From positions 113,426-177,425 of the IMG/VR virus record IMGVR_UViG_3300047496_000430: a stretch of DNA of 64,000 bases; one strand, written 5' to 3'. The notes under the pieces are model-generated. The model made no database searches and was not told the DNA's origin. It saw nothing but the letters and a program-made list of their open reading frames with translations. This document shows, in pieces, positions 53,751 to 62,531 of this stretch. Both the position numbers and the translations under genes were made by a program. Each line of letters begins with the position of its first letter. Position 1 is the stretch's first letter. Source of the DNA: a virus.

Positions 53751-55370
53751 TCAGACGTAATAGCCGGTTGTGTTCACCGGCGAGTAGGAACCGTCGGGTC
53801 CGGTGTTGTACGGCAGTCCGCCGCCGCCACCAGGGAGAAGCGTTCCAGAAACCAGCGCCATCGCAAACGCACTGGAAGTCCCGCCCACAGGCACGCTCGC
53901 GGCGTTTGATGTGCCGATGAAGGCACCGATACCCTGACTGGTCTGCACAGAGGAGTACTTCCCTCGCGTGCCGCCGCCCACCCCCGTCCCGGAGCTGAGA
54001 CCAGGAGAAGCTCCAGCAGCACTGGGACTGAAGCTCGTTGCACTCGACAGCATCCGCAACGTCCCCGCATAGGTCGACGTTGACGTGACATTGCTGCCGT
54101 TGCTGAAGATGCCGCTGAGTCCGAATCCGCCGTTGATGCCGTTCGTCGTCGACCCATAGCTCGATGGGCCGAAGGTCGCGCTTGAGTAATTGCTGCCGCT
54201 GTTGAGCGGCTGTCCGACGGGGCTCTTGAACGATGGTCCGAGGCCGAGAGAGTTGAGCGTGCTCGGATTGTTGATGTCGGCGCCCTTGTCCTGTGCTTGC
54301 GTGATGGCGCTGTCGGAGAGGTCCTCGACCTCGTCCATCCCGGCGCGGTCCTCCTCCGACTGTGAAGGGTCTGCCGACGTCGTCGGGGCAGCGGGACCAG
54401 TGAACTCGTCAACGTTATCGGAAATCTTGCTACGCAGAGGCGTCGACCGCGTCAGGCCACCTGGCATGGCGCCGCTGGCCTGGAATGCTGCGAGCACGGC
54501 GTCGGCGAGGTTGCCGGGGATGTTCTGTTGCAGCGTCGCACCGGTCATCGCGGCGCGCTCGAGAGCGCTGGCGCCACCGAACTGGTCGACCAGCTGCTGT
54601 TGCCCACCTGCCTGGATGAGCTGCATCTGGGCGTCCGACAGCGCGGGCCCGTTCGTCTCTTGGATGCCAACATCTGCGGCCGCAACCGTGAAGGCATCTC
54701 CCGCGGTGAGCGTCACGTCCGCGGGCAAATTCACGCCTGCGCGGATAGGGTAGTTCGGGTCCGCCGCCGTCGCGTTGTCGCTGATGAAAGTGATGTTGGA
54801 GTAGTTGGTGAGGAAGAGACGGAAGCTGAGCTGCACCATCAAGGGCAGCTCACTCGTCTTCACACACTGCGCCTGCAGCATGTACCCCTCGACGATGTTG
54901 TCATCGTAGAAGAGGTAGCAGCGCGCGCCCATCTCCACGAGCTTGGTGCCGCGCAAGTAGCGGTCGTAGTTCTCCCAGAACTCCGCGTACCAGTTGAAGT
55001 CGAACGAGTCGACGAGGACGGCAGTCACGTCGAGGAAGCGGGGCTGCTCGCCAAAGAAGTAGATGTACGGTTCACCGAACGTCTGGACGATTTGGTGCTT
55101 CTCCATCCGCGCTTCCTGCACGGACTGGAGGATGAAGTTGGTGTACTGCGTGGTACCGCCGTCGACGGAGCCCGAGTCGATGAGTCGAATCTCTTCGCCC
55201 GACGCTTTGACGACCTTCAAAATCGCATAAGTATCGTCCTTGATTTCTAGGCCGCGAAGCGGACGTCGCGCACGACTGGCTCCCGCACGGCGACTCTTCG
55301 CCGTGTCTTGGAGCTTCGCAACAAACGTGTCGGCGAAGCCATCGGTGGTCAATTCAACGAAAACTGCCAA
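53751..55370 (-). CDS. Baseplate / tail-tube-associated protein
   Basis: 539 aa, MAVFVELTTDGFADTFVAK. Residues about 85-205 form a compact, conserved-looking domain (VQTFGEPYIYFFGEQPRFLD, DFNWYAEFWENYDRYLRG, VEGYMLQAQCVKTS, LSFRLFLTNYSNITF) like those of tail-tube-initiator or hub-adaptor proteins. The last 200 residues are low-complexity Ser/Gly/Asn. It lies between the tape measure and the hub gene. Confidence 0.6.
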   Translation of the reverse strand: MAVFVELTTDGFADTFVAKLQDTAKSRRAGASRARRPLRGLEIKDDTYAILKVVKASGEEIRLIDSGSVDGGTTQYTNFILQSVQEARMEKHQIVQTFGEPYIYFFGEQPRFLDVTAVLVDSFDFNWYAEFWENYDRYLRGTKLVEMGARCYLFYDDNIVEGYMLQAQCVKTSELPLMVQLSFRLFLTNYSNITFISDNATAADPNYPIRAGVNLPADVTLTAGDAFTVAAADVGIQETNGPALSDAQMQLIQAGGQQQLVDQFGGASALERAAMTGATLQQNIPGNLADAVLAAFQASGAMPGGLTRSTPLRSKISDNVDEFTGPAAPTTSADPSQSEEDRAGMDEVEDLSDSAITQAQDKGADINNPSTLNSLGLGPSFKSPVGQPLNSGSNYSSATFGPSSYGSTTNGINGGFGLSGIFSNGSNVTSTSTYAGTLRMLSSATSFSPSAAGASPGLSSGTGVGGGTRGKYSSVQTSQGIGAFIGTSNAASVPVGGTSSAFAMALVSGTLLPGGGGGLPYNTGPDGSYSPVNTTGYYV

Positions 55371-55379
55371 GACAGCCTC

Positions 55380-55643
55380 CTAAATCACCACGTTGGTCTT
55401 GAGGAGAGCGTCGCGGACGCCCCGGTCTGGGGTCAGGCCGACGTACGGCTCGCCCTGTTTGATGGCGAACGCTTCCGCCTTTACGAGCATCAAGTACGGG
55501 TCTTCGATGCCGACCTTGTCACGGAGTGTGAAGGTGTAGAGGCGCCCGTTCTTGCGTAGAACGAAGGACGTCTCCTGCCTGCAAGGCGTACAGCCTGGTG
55601 GCGGCGTGAAGGGCGTATCACCCGTGAACAGAAGGGACTTCAT
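55380..55643 (-). CDS. Small tail-operon protein
   Basis: 87 aa, MKSLLFTGDTPFTPPPGCTP. Beta-rich (SFVLRKNGRLYTFTLRDKV, DPYLMLVKAEAFAIKQGE). Lies directly between the tape measure and baseplate genes, 2 nt after the former stops, so presumably a small tail component. Confidence 0.6.
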   Translation of the reverse strand: MKSLLFTGDTPFTPPPGCTPCRQETSFVLRKNGRLYTFTLRDKVGIEDPYLMLVKAEAFAIKQGEPYVGLTPDRGVRDALLKTNVVI

Positions 55644-55645
55644 GT

Positions 55646-58600
55646 CTACTTGCCCTCTGGGTTCTTGAACCCATTTTTCTCGATTGTCGTGAGCATGCTG
55701 TTAGTACCCTTGCCGATAGCCACCAAGTCCTCGAGGAACTTCGCCGACTTCTCGGCAGCCTTCAGCTGTGCCGCCGCCAACGGGTCGTTCGCTTCCTGTT
55801 CGCCCTGCTTCTTAGCCGTCTGTTTATCCTTGAATTCCTTCGAGCTGGTGACGTCCGAGATGATGCTTGCGGTCTTGCGCCCCTCAGACATACCTTTCTG
55901 AACAGCCGCGAGGGTCTCCTTATCGCCGACACCGCTCATCGCCAGGAGTTTCTGCATGCCCTCATAGCTGTTGACGTCGATGTTCTTGAGCTGGTCCTTC
56001 GACAGATTGAGACCGAGCGCCTCTGCCGCAGCCCCCGTCTTGCCCTTCCTGCGAGAAGATTTATCGAAGCGGTCCTCGACGCTGGCAGAGTAGCCAGCCT
56101 TAGCACCAGCTTCCGTACCTGCGAGCGCGTTCGCAACCGCACGCTTCTGTGAGACCGTCATCTTGTCGAGCAGGCGCTCTTGCTCAACGGCCTCGCCTTG
56201 CATCTTCTCGAGGATGCCGGCGTCGACTTCTGCCGTGGCGGTCGTGCCACCGAGGTTCGACTTCATCACGGAGGCTCGCAACGCGTAAGACGCAAAGCGC
56301 GCAGCGTCTTTCCCTCCAGCGGTCTCGAGGGACTTCCGCGCATCAGCTGTGAGCGTGTTGGCCTTCGCGTCGTAGATGCCAAGGTTGGTTGCGGTATCGA
56401 GCTCCTTCTTGCCCTCACCGCGCTGACGACGGGAAATCTCACTGACGTTTTTCTCCCAGTCAGTGCGCACCGTCTGCATCGACCGCGTGGCCATCGACGC
56501 GAGCTCGTCCGGTTTGAAGGTACGCCCTGGCGATGAGAGACTGGCAGCGAACTTCTCCTTGTCCTCTGCCGAGGCGTTTGGATTCTTGTCCAACCACTCG
56601 GAGTAGCTCGAAGCTGCCATGAGGCGCTGCTTGACCTGACTCTCGGGGTTGTTCTTGTCTTCATCGCTGAGACCTGCGAGCTCCTTGGAGATATCCGCGC
56701 GCGCCTGTGCCGCAACGTCCTTGTCTCCGCCGAAGGTGCGTAGCGCGAGGTCGCGAAACTTGTCCGACTTGAGGAACTCACCCGCTGCCTGCTCCGCAGC
56801 GGCACCACCACCAGACACCGAGTCGGCGAACGAGCCCACTGCCTTGGTAGCAAAGCCGAGTGTGAGGAGGTTGCCGACACCACCGACCGCAACCGCGGTA
56901 GCCTTTTCCCCGAAGCTGCGCTGGTCCCCAAGTACGGAGCGGGCAAGAGCCGTGTTCTCCTCACGCGCGGAGCGGAAGCCACGGGAGCTGGAGGTGAGCA
57001 GGTCACTCGGGATGCCGTAGTTCGAAGCGAGAGACCCCGCACCGCCGATGCCCTGCGCGCGCTCGGCGCTTGCCATGTAGCTCGCCTTCTCCGCGAGCGT
57101 CATCTTGCTGAACTTGTCGCCGGCCGCCTGGTCATGCTTCGCGAGTGCCTGGCCGAAGCTCGCGATGCGGTCATCGCCCTGCCCCGCGACGTGACCCATC
57201 GCGTACGCCTCGCTGAGCCACTTCCCCTTCTCGCCGCCGTACTCCGTGAGCACGCTCTTGTCGTAGCCGCCAGACGCGACACGACGAACCTGGTCGATGT
57301 CGGCGAACTTCGAACGAATCTGGTCGCTCGACATCCCGTTGATGTCGAAGCCCGCCTTGCGCAACTTGCTCTGCCCAGACTCACCGTGAAGGAGAAAGCG
57401 CATCATCTCGCCGGAGCCCGCCATCGCGCCGAGAACACCGCCACCTGCAGCGCCAAAGAGACCACCGCCGAGCGCACCGCCCGCAGCACCGGCCATCGCG
57501 CCCTCGCCCATGTTCGTCAGGCCCTGGCTCATGCTGCCGCCTGCACGCAGCTGCGCCGCGAGGTCCTGGTCGCCCATCTTGCCGGGAAGCGCCAGACCCT
57601 TGCCGCCGAAGCCCTTCATGCCGACGCCGAACGCGTCACGTCCAGCCTTCGCACTGAGCACACCACCGCCCATCATCTGCTGGAACTTGTCGTCGATGTC
57701 CTTCGAGTACGTCTCTGTGTAGTGGTCGAGGAGACCGTTGAAGAACTCGTCGATGCTCTGCGACCCAGCATTGAACACGTCCTGCCCGACCTTCTGGAGC
57801 TTGCTGTTGATGTGCTCCTTGGCTTGGTCGAAGCGCTGCTTCACACCTTCGAGACCGTGACTCTTCCGAGCCATCGACTGCTTCTGGAAGTACTGGTCAC
57901 GCGACGCGTCACGCCGCTGCTGTTCCAGAATCTCTGGCATCGCGCTCGCCATCTTGATGGCAGAGTCAACCTCGTCTCGTCCCATCCCGAGCTGTCGCTG
58001 CGCGAAGAGCATCGAGCGGTCGTCCATGTTGTTGATGTCGACGCCCTTCGACTCCGCCCATTCCTTGAGCTGGAGTGCGGGGAGGAAGCCGCCAAAGCGC
58101 TCCATCGCTGCACCGCGCAGACGGCCCTCGTTCCGGATGAAGTTCGCACGACCCACCTTCGCGAGGTGCGACTGGTCGTTCTTCATCGTCTCGCTGATGC
58201 TCATCCCACCGGTGAGAATCTGCTGGACTGCTCCTTCATCCAAACTTCCATCCTTGCCTGCGACAGAAGCAAGTAGGCGCCGACCGCGCCCGCTTTGAAG
58301 GAAGCCAGCAGTGTGTTGCATCGAAGAAGCGGCATAGGCCTGCCTCCCTTCCGCACCGGTGAGCCCGGTGGTGTTGTAGATGTCCTCCTCCGAAAGAAGA
58401 CCCATCTGTTGTGCCGTTCCAATCTGGCCGATGGTGCGCATGCCGGCCATCGCGCCTTGCCGTCCGAGACCGCCCATCGAGCGTGAAATCTGAGAACCAA
58501 TGCTCGCGGCACCGGTGACTTCGCTGAGCGCGAGACCGCCGGACACCGAGGTGTTGCGCGCCATCGAGGCGAAGCCCATCGCACCGCGCGCACCGAAGAC

Positions 58601-59290
58601 ACCCGACGACTTCGCGGCGTTGGTCAGCTCAAGCGCGCCCTCGAGCGTGGTGTTCAGTTCAGTCGCCATCGTCTTGAGCGCGGTGACTGTTTCTTTGAAG
58701 CGCTTGCTGAACTCCTTCACGTCGCGAACGCCTTGCATCATCCCCATCTGTCCCATCTTCGTGGACAGACCCGCGAGCTCCTTGAAGGAGGCCATCTCCC
58801 CGCCGGGACCGACCTGCTCGCTCATCTCGCGCATGAGCCCGCCGATGGCGCTCATTTCGTTGTGCTGGAACCCCTGCCCACCATGCTGGTTCCGGAACGC
58901 GAAGGTCTGCCGCAGCTGTTGGTTGAGACCCTGCTGCTGCTGAGCACCGCTCATCATCTGGTTGCCGGCGTACCCGAGCGCAGCACCACCCGCCATCAAC
59001 GGAAGAGCGACAGCTGCCCCGGCACCCAGCGCGCCGCCGACGCCTGCGCCGCTACCGAACGCGGACATGCCTGCCTTCAGACCCATCGACATCGGGTCGA
59101 GGCCCATCATCCCCATCGCGCCCGAAGCCAGCGGACCGCCGACCGAGCTCGCGAAGTTCATCCCGCGGCCCATGGCAGCGTCGCCGGCGTAGCCAGACTG
59201 GCCAATCATGCCGGAGTACTGCTGTTGCTGCATCGCCTGCTGGGCGAACGCACCATTCATACTAGCAATTTCGCTAGAGCTTATAGGCAC
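55646..59290 (-). CDS. Putative tail tape measure protein
   Basis: 1214 aa from the GTG at 59290 (GGGAGG upstream). Gln-rich start (QQAMQQQQYSGM), Gly/Ala hydrophobic stretches (GAGVGGALGAGAAVALPLMA; GGALGGGLFGAAGGGVLGAM), and long helical sections with Met/Lys/Glu (AKEHINSKLQKVGQDVFNAG). Length, helicity, hydrophobic segments and position before the baseplate genes suit a tape measure; at about 0.15 nm per residue it predicts a tail near 180 nm. No peptidoglycan hydrolase motif was seen. First gene of the minus-strand tail operon. Confidence 0.6.
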   Translation of the reverse strand: MPISSSEIASMNGAFAQQAMQQQQYSGMIGQSGYAGDAAMGRGMNFASSVGGPLASGAMGMMGLDPMSMGLKAGMSAFGSGAGVGGALGAGAAVALPLMAGGAALGYAGNQMMSGAQQQQGLNQQLRQTFAFRNQHGGQGFQHNEMSAIGGLMREMSEQVGPGGEMASFKELAGLSTKMGQMGMMQGVRDVKEFSKRFKETVTALKTMATELNTTLEGALELTNAAKSSGVFGARGAMGFASMARNTSVSGGLALSEVTGAASIGSQISRSMGGLGRQGAMAGMRTIGQIGTAQQMGLLSEEDIYNTTGLTGAEGRQAYAASSMQHTAGFLQSGRGRRLLASVAGKDGSLDEGAVQQILTGGMSISETMKNDQSHLAKVGRANFIRNEGRLRGAAMERFGGFLPALQLKEWAESKGVDINNMDDRSMLFAQRQLGMGRDEVDSAIKMASAMPEILEQQRRDASRDQYFQKQSMARKSHGLEGVKQRFDQAKEHINSKLQKVGQDVFNAGSQSIDEFFNGLLDHYTETYSKDIDDKFQQMMGGGVLSAKAGRDAFGVGMKGFGGKGLALPGKMGDQDLAAQLRAGGSMSQGLTNMGEGAMAGAAGGALGGGLFGAAGGGVLGAMAGSGEMMRFLLHGESGQSKLRKAGFDINGMSSDQIRSKFADIDQVRRVASGGYDKSVLTEYGGEKGKWLSEAYAMGHVAGQGDDRIASFGQALAKHDQAAGDKFSKMTLAEKASYMASAERAQGIGGAGSLASNYGIPSDLLTSSSRGFRSAREENTALARSVLGDQRSFGEKATAVAVGGVGNLLTLGFATKAVGSFADSVSGGGAAAEQAAGEFLKSDKFRDLALRTFGGDKDVAAQARADISKELAGLSDEDKNNPESQVKQRLMAASSYSEWLDKNPNASAEDKEKFAASLSSPGRTFKPDELASMATRSMQTVRTDWEKNVSEISRRQRGEGKKELDTATNLGIYDAKANTLTADARKSLETAGGKDAARFASYALRASVMKSNLGGTTATAEVDAGILEKMQGEAVEQERLLDKMTVSQKRAVANALAGTEAGAKAGYSASVEDRFDKSSRRKGKTGAAAEALGLNLSKDQLKNIDVNSYEGMQKLLAMSGVGDKETLAAVQKGMSEGRKTASIISDVTSSKEFKDKQTAKKQGEQEANDPLAAAQLKAAEKSAKFLEDLVAIGKGTNSMLTTIEKNGFKNPEGK

Positions 59291-59365
59291 GGCGTGCTAC
59301 CTCCCAACTCCGGCGGCAGGCGCGGAACAAGACGTCTGAAGGCACTTCACCGGAGGGAACGTAAC

Positions 59366-60187
59366 ATGGGTGGACGCGTACGCGAGGACCTTGTTGGTCG
59401 GACTTTTGGGCGCTTGACCGTGGTCAGCGCCGTCGAAGGCGAAGCGAAACTGCGATGGCTCTGTCGCTGCAGTTGCAGAAACACGAAGACGGTTGCTGGG
59501 GACAAGTTGCGGGCGGGCAACACTGCTTCTTGCGGGTGCCTGCGCCGAGAGACAACGGCGACCACAAAATTGAAAGACTTGACCGGGCAGCTGTTCGGGT
59601 CGCTCTCGGTACTTCACCGCGTGGAGAACAAGACGAAGCACGCGCGCTGGTGGGTGCGCTGCGTGTGCGGGACCGAGAAGGAGGTAGACGGCGTCTCTTT
59701 GTCGAATGGCAGAATTACGTCGTGCGGGTGCCTACGAGGGCACGCACGGGGTGACCAGTTGCGCACACACGGAGAGAGCAATTCGCCCGAGTTTGCCATC
59801 TGGGTACGCATGAATCAGCGTTGTTACAAGGAGTACAACACGGAGTACAAGAACTACGGCGCTCGCGGCATCACGGTCTGCGACCGTTGGCGAGGTCCTT
59901 CTGGTTATCAGAACTTCCTAGCGGACATGGGCCGGCGCCCTTCTCCCCAACACTCCATCGAGCGGAAGGACAACAACGGCAACTACTCTCCAGAGAACTG
60001 CGTGTGGGCCACCGCCCTCGAACAGGGAGCGAACAAGCGCAACAACCGCCTGGTCACTCATCAAGGCGAGACTCTCCATCTCAGTGAGTGGGCGCGCCGT
60101 ACTGGCGTGAAGAGGAGAACTCTTGCGGCACGCCTTGATGCAGGCTGGCCGATAGAAGAAGCACTAAAACAGGAACAAGAGAAGTAG
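59366..60187 (+). CDS. HNH homing-type endonuclease, two zinc modules
   Basis: 273 aa from the ATG at 59366 (GGAGG 8 nt upstream). Two tandem Cys modules (LVGRTFGRLTVV...CRCSC...SCGCL and LTGQLFGSLSVL...CVCG...SCGCL), then the nuclease region (RCYKEYNTEYKNYGARGITV, SIERKDNNGNYSPENCVWAT, KRNN) and one C-terminal HTH (GETLHLSEWARRTGVKRRTL). Same class as the gene at 49864-50670 on the other side of the tail block. First gene of the plus-strand arm. Confidence 0.85.
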   Translation: MGGRVREDLVGRTFGRLTVVSAVEGEAKLRWLCRCSCRNTKTVAGDKLRAGNTASCGCLRRETTATTKLKDLTGQLFGSLSVLHRVENKTKHARWWVRCVCGTEKEVDGVSLSNGRITSCGCLRGHARGDQLRTHGESNSPEFAIWVRMNQRCYKEYNTEYKNYGARGITVCDRWRGPSGYQNFLADMGRRPSPQHSIERKDNNGNYSPENCVWATALEQGANKRNNRLVTHQGETLHLSEWARRTGVKRRTLAARLDAGWPIEEALKQEQEK

Positions 60188-60197
60188 GAGGAGCACC

Positions 60198-60836
60198 ATG
60201 CCCCGAAGAAAAGCCACGCCCGTTGCATCACCCCTCGTCGACAAGAACATGCTCACCATGAGCAACGGTCGCACCATCGCGTACTTCCTTCGCAACACTG
60301 AGACAGCCGAATCACTGAAGGCCCTCGACCTGGCGGAGCTCAACGAACTCTGCGCCCTGCTCGACGGACTCTGGACCGAGTTCCAGCGACGCGGGCTAGG
60401 TCTGAGACCGTACGACTACCTGCAGCGCGACAAGGAGTACCTCATCAACCGCGCAGCACGTGAACTCAACTCCCTGCGTTGCATCATCGAGTACGGACAA
60501 GACGTTCTCGGCGAGCGCATCGATGAGCTCGAGGAGAGGGTGCCGAAAGGACCCGTGCTCACCATCAATCTCGAAACAGTCAGTTACGAGCAGGCACTCG
60601 AACTGGTGCGCGGTACCTACCAAGTCGGCGAGCAGACCGAAGAAGACACATCCTCCGCGCTGGTAGAGTCGGCCAGTCAAGTCAGCTTTCTGCAGCAGGA
60701 CATCACCGCCCACAAAGAGTGGCGCACCAAAGCGAAGACCGCGCTGCAGGCGCTCGTCGAGCTCATCGGACCGTACCCCGACGCGCAGAACTACTTGACG
60801 GACGTTCTCGCTGCCGCACCCACGGAGGAAAGTTGA
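60198..60836 (+). CDS. Hypothetical protein
   Basis: 212 aa, MPRRKATPVASPLVDKNML. Mostly helical (DLAELNELCALLDGLWTEFQ, LGERIDELEERVPKG), with a segment VLTINLETVSYEQALELV. The C-terminal helix is KAKTALQALVELIGPYP. GGAGGA ribosome site upstream. No family recognised. Confidence 0.65.
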   Translation: MPRRKATPVASPLVDKNMLTMSNGRTIAYFLRNTETAESLKALDLAELNELCALLDGLWTEFQRRGLGLRPYDYLQRDKEYLINRAARELNSLRCIIEYGQDVLGERIDELEERVPKGPVLTINLETVSYEQALELVRGTYQVGEQTEEDTSSALVESASQVSFLQQDITAHKEWRTKAKTALQALVELIGPYPDAQNYLTDVLAAAPTEES

Positions 60837-61096
60837 TGCTCACGCTCGAACAGCAGAAGGAGGTGCAGCGCGAACTGCTGACCGCCTTCTTTGAAGACCC
60901 GAAGATGAAGAAGGTCACTGTCGACCGGTGCCTCAAGCGCCTGCGGCAGAACCACCCACCGCTCGACGACGGGGACATGGACAAGATGGAGCTCGTCGTC
61001 GAGCTGACGAAGGACATGACCAACCACCCCAATGCCCTCGCCCTAGAGAAGGCTGTAGCCGCGCACGCCGCACAGCGTGCTGGAGTGAAGAAATGA
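60836..61096 (+). CDS. Small helical protein
   Basis: 86 aa from the ATG at 60836 (TGATG overlap). MLTLEQQKEVQRELLTAFF, then PKMKKVTVDRCLKRLRQNH, ending AVAAHAAQRAGVKK. Helical and basic. Coupled at both ends. Confidence 0.6.
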   Translation: MLTLEQQKEVQRELLTAFFEDPKMKKVTVDRCLKRLRQNHPPLDDGDMDKMELVVELTKDMTNHPNALALEKAVAAHAAQRAGVKK

Positions 61097-61482
61097 GCAA
61101 GCTGACTGTCTGGAAGTTCCCGCTCCACATGGAGCAGCCCAACACGTTCGAGATGCCCAAGGGCGCCCAGGTCCTCGCGGCACAGGCGCAGCTGGGAGGA
61201 CCGACCATCTGGGCTCTCTGCAACCCGCTCGCGCCGAAGGAGAAGCGCACGTTCCGCATCGTCGGCACGGGGCACGAAATCGAAGACCAGCCGGGTGTTC
61301 TCCTCGACCACGTCGGAACCTTCCAGCTCTATGAGGGCAAGTTCGTCGGGCACATCTTCGAGGAGGTCACCGGCGCGCAGCTCACCGAGCGGCTCAAGGC
61401 ACCGAGCAAACTCGGGCCGCTCCTCGACGCCGCACGCGAAGCAGAGAAGCTGAACGAGCCCATCGCGGTCAGTACGAAGTAG
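61093..61482 (+). CDS. Small phage protein of the 'WKFPL...GTGH' type
   Basis: 129 aa from the ATG at 61093. MSKLTVWKFPLHMEQPNTF, MPKGAQVLAAQAQLGGPTIW, then FRIVGTGHEIED and VGTFQLYEGKFVGHIFE: this order is that of a widespread small phage protein family (I believe DUF7352) without a known function. The C-terminal 35 residues are an extra helix. Confidence 0.65.
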   Translation: MSKLTVWKFPLHMEQPNTFEMPKGAQVLAAQAQLGGPTIWALCNPLAPKEKRTFRIVGTGHEIEDQPGVLLDHVGTFQLYEGKFVGHIFEEVTGAQLTERLKAPSKLGPLLDAAREAEKLNEPIAVSTK

Positions 61483-61513
61483 CAACTACACCGGAGTTTC
61501 TGGGATAAGAGAG
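61482..61513 (+). promoter_or_regulatory. Phage-type promoter, shared motif
   Basis: GCAACT with GGGATAAGAG starting 20 nt from its first base, only a few bases before the GTG at 61516. Confidence 0.7.
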
Positions 61514-61515
61514 GT

Positions 61516-61887
61516 GTGGACTTCTCCCCTCACGGCGACGCAGGCACGCCCGCTGCCAGCACGTTCTGCAACCCACAGGTGGAGTGGCTCTTCACGGAGC
61601 CGGTGGTGTTGGTCTGCGTAGAGTTGACGCCGGAATTTGGCTTCCTCTTCGACGAGGACATCTACACAGAGCTTGACGACTACCCGCCTGCATGCGGCAG
61701 CCGGTGTGCCTGCTCGAAGTGTTATGGGCGCTACGGCTTGGTGTCAGAAAAGCCCCTCACCACACGTCAGGACTTTCGTGCCCTACGCGCGGAGGAAGAG
61801 GCGCATGAGGAGTGGTCATTCAAGCGGCGCGTCCGGATGCCTTCTCGGCGACACCCGCCGAAGAAAGTGCTTCGCGACGTGGAGTGA
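61516..61887 (+). CDS. Small Cys-rich protein
   Basis: 123 aa from a GTG at 61516 (AGAGG close upstream). Acidic first half (LTPEFGFLFDEDIYTELDDY), then CGSRCACSKCYGRYG, a tight Cys cluster, and a basic end (KRRVRMPSRRHPPKKV). The promoter at 61482-61513 leaves almost no leader. Followed by a terminator. Confidence 0.55.
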   Translation: MDFSPHGDAGTPAASTFCNPQVEWLFTEPVVLVCVELTPEFGFLFDEDIYTELDDYPPACGSRCACSKCYGRYGLVSEKPLTTRQDFRALRAEEEAHEEWSFKRRVRMPSRRHPPKKVLRDVE

Positions 61888-61889
61888 AA

Positions 61890-61919
61890 GGAAGGGCGCC
61901 TGCGGCCCTTCTTTTCTAG
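61890..61919 (+). terminator. Rho-independent terminator
   Basis: GAAGGGC-GCCTGC-GGCCCTTC followed by TTTTCTAG; the next promoter's GCAATT begins 10 nt later. Confidence 0.8.
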
Positions 61920-61928
61920 CCCCTTCGT

Positions 61929-61960
61929 GCAATTTTGTCTGAGTTTCAGGCACAAGAAGA
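61929..61960 (+). promoter_or_regulatory. Phage-type promoter, shared motif
   Basis: GCAATT with GGCACAAGAAG starting 20 nt from its first base; drives the pair 62023-62441. Confidence 0.75.
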
Positions 61961-62022
61961 GTAAGGGAAAGAACACTACCAGGGCGGTTCTGGTCTTGTT
62001 TCGGACCCGATGCGAGAGACCT

Positions 62023-62319
62023 ATGAGCGTTCTGTGTGAAGGGTGCCATCGGCACAATCACGGGCTCAGGCACCCGACACGAGTCGGTGCGCGCACGCTG
62101 CTGCTGTGCGCTTCGTGTGTAGTGCGCTGCCTTCTTCGTGCTGACAGCGCGCCGGCGCTGCCATGTGCCGTTCTCAAGGCGGCTGCGGTGCCTGCGTCGA
62201 CGGCGCGGTTCCGCTGGTTCAGCACTGACCTCCCGGAGACGCGGCATCTCTACAACGAGAGCGGCGAGCCGCACCTGCGGCGTATCCATCGACCCATACG
62301 CAACGGGAGGACTGAATGA
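62023..62319 (+). CDS. Small Cys/His-rich protein
   Basis: 98 aa from the ATG at 62023 (MSVLCEGCHRHNHGLRHP). CEGCHRHNH and CASCVVRC form one zinc site of the CxxC type. The C-terminus is basic (LRRIHRPIRNGRTE). Confidence 0.55.
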   Translation: MSVLCEGCHRHNHGLRHPTRVGARTLLLCASCVVRCLLRADSAPALPCAVLKAAAVPASTARFRWFSTDLPETRHLYNESGEPHLRRIHRPIRNGRTE

Positions 62320-62441
62320 TTGCCGCCCATCCCGGTTGGTCAATGGTCGTCGCGGTCGCCATGATGTTCGGCGCCTCGGCCTACAACATCTGGCGATTAC
62401 ACAAGCTCGAGCAGGCGGCCGAGCAGCGGAAGAAGAAGTAG
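62316..62441 (+). CDS. 41-aa membrane peptide
   Basis: MIAAHPGWSMVVAVAMMFGA, one hydrophobic helix, then a charged tail (LHKLEQAAEQRKKK). The ATG overlaps the stop of the preceding gene (ATGA). Followed by a terminator. Confidence 0.55.
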   Translation: MIAAHPGWSMVVAVAMMFGASAYNIWRLHKLEQAAEQRKKK

Positions 62442-62445
62442 GAAT

Positions 62446-62475
62446 GGGGGCGCCGCAAGGCGCCTCTTTTTCTAG
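62446..62475 (+). terminator. Rho-independent terminator
   Basis: GGCGCC-GCAA-GGCGCC followed by TCTTTTTCTAG; the next promoter begins 9 nt further on. Confidence 0.85.
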
Positions 62476-62483
62476 GGTCTTAC

Positions 62484-62515
62484 GGCAATTACAAGGCAAT
62501 TTTGGGGATAAGAAG
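62484..62515 (+). promoter_or_regulatory. Phage-type promoter, shared motif
   Basis: GCAATT with GGGATAAGAAG starting 20 nt from its first base; drives the collagen-like lipoprotein gene. Confidence 0.75.
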
Positions 62516-62531
62516 GATGAAGGAGGCTCCC

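Noticed and set aside
58733-59365. Long 5' extension of the plus-strand HNH gene
   Set aside because: It is antisense to the tape measure gene and has shadow composition; the ATG at 59366 has a good ribosome site and begins the recognisable domain.
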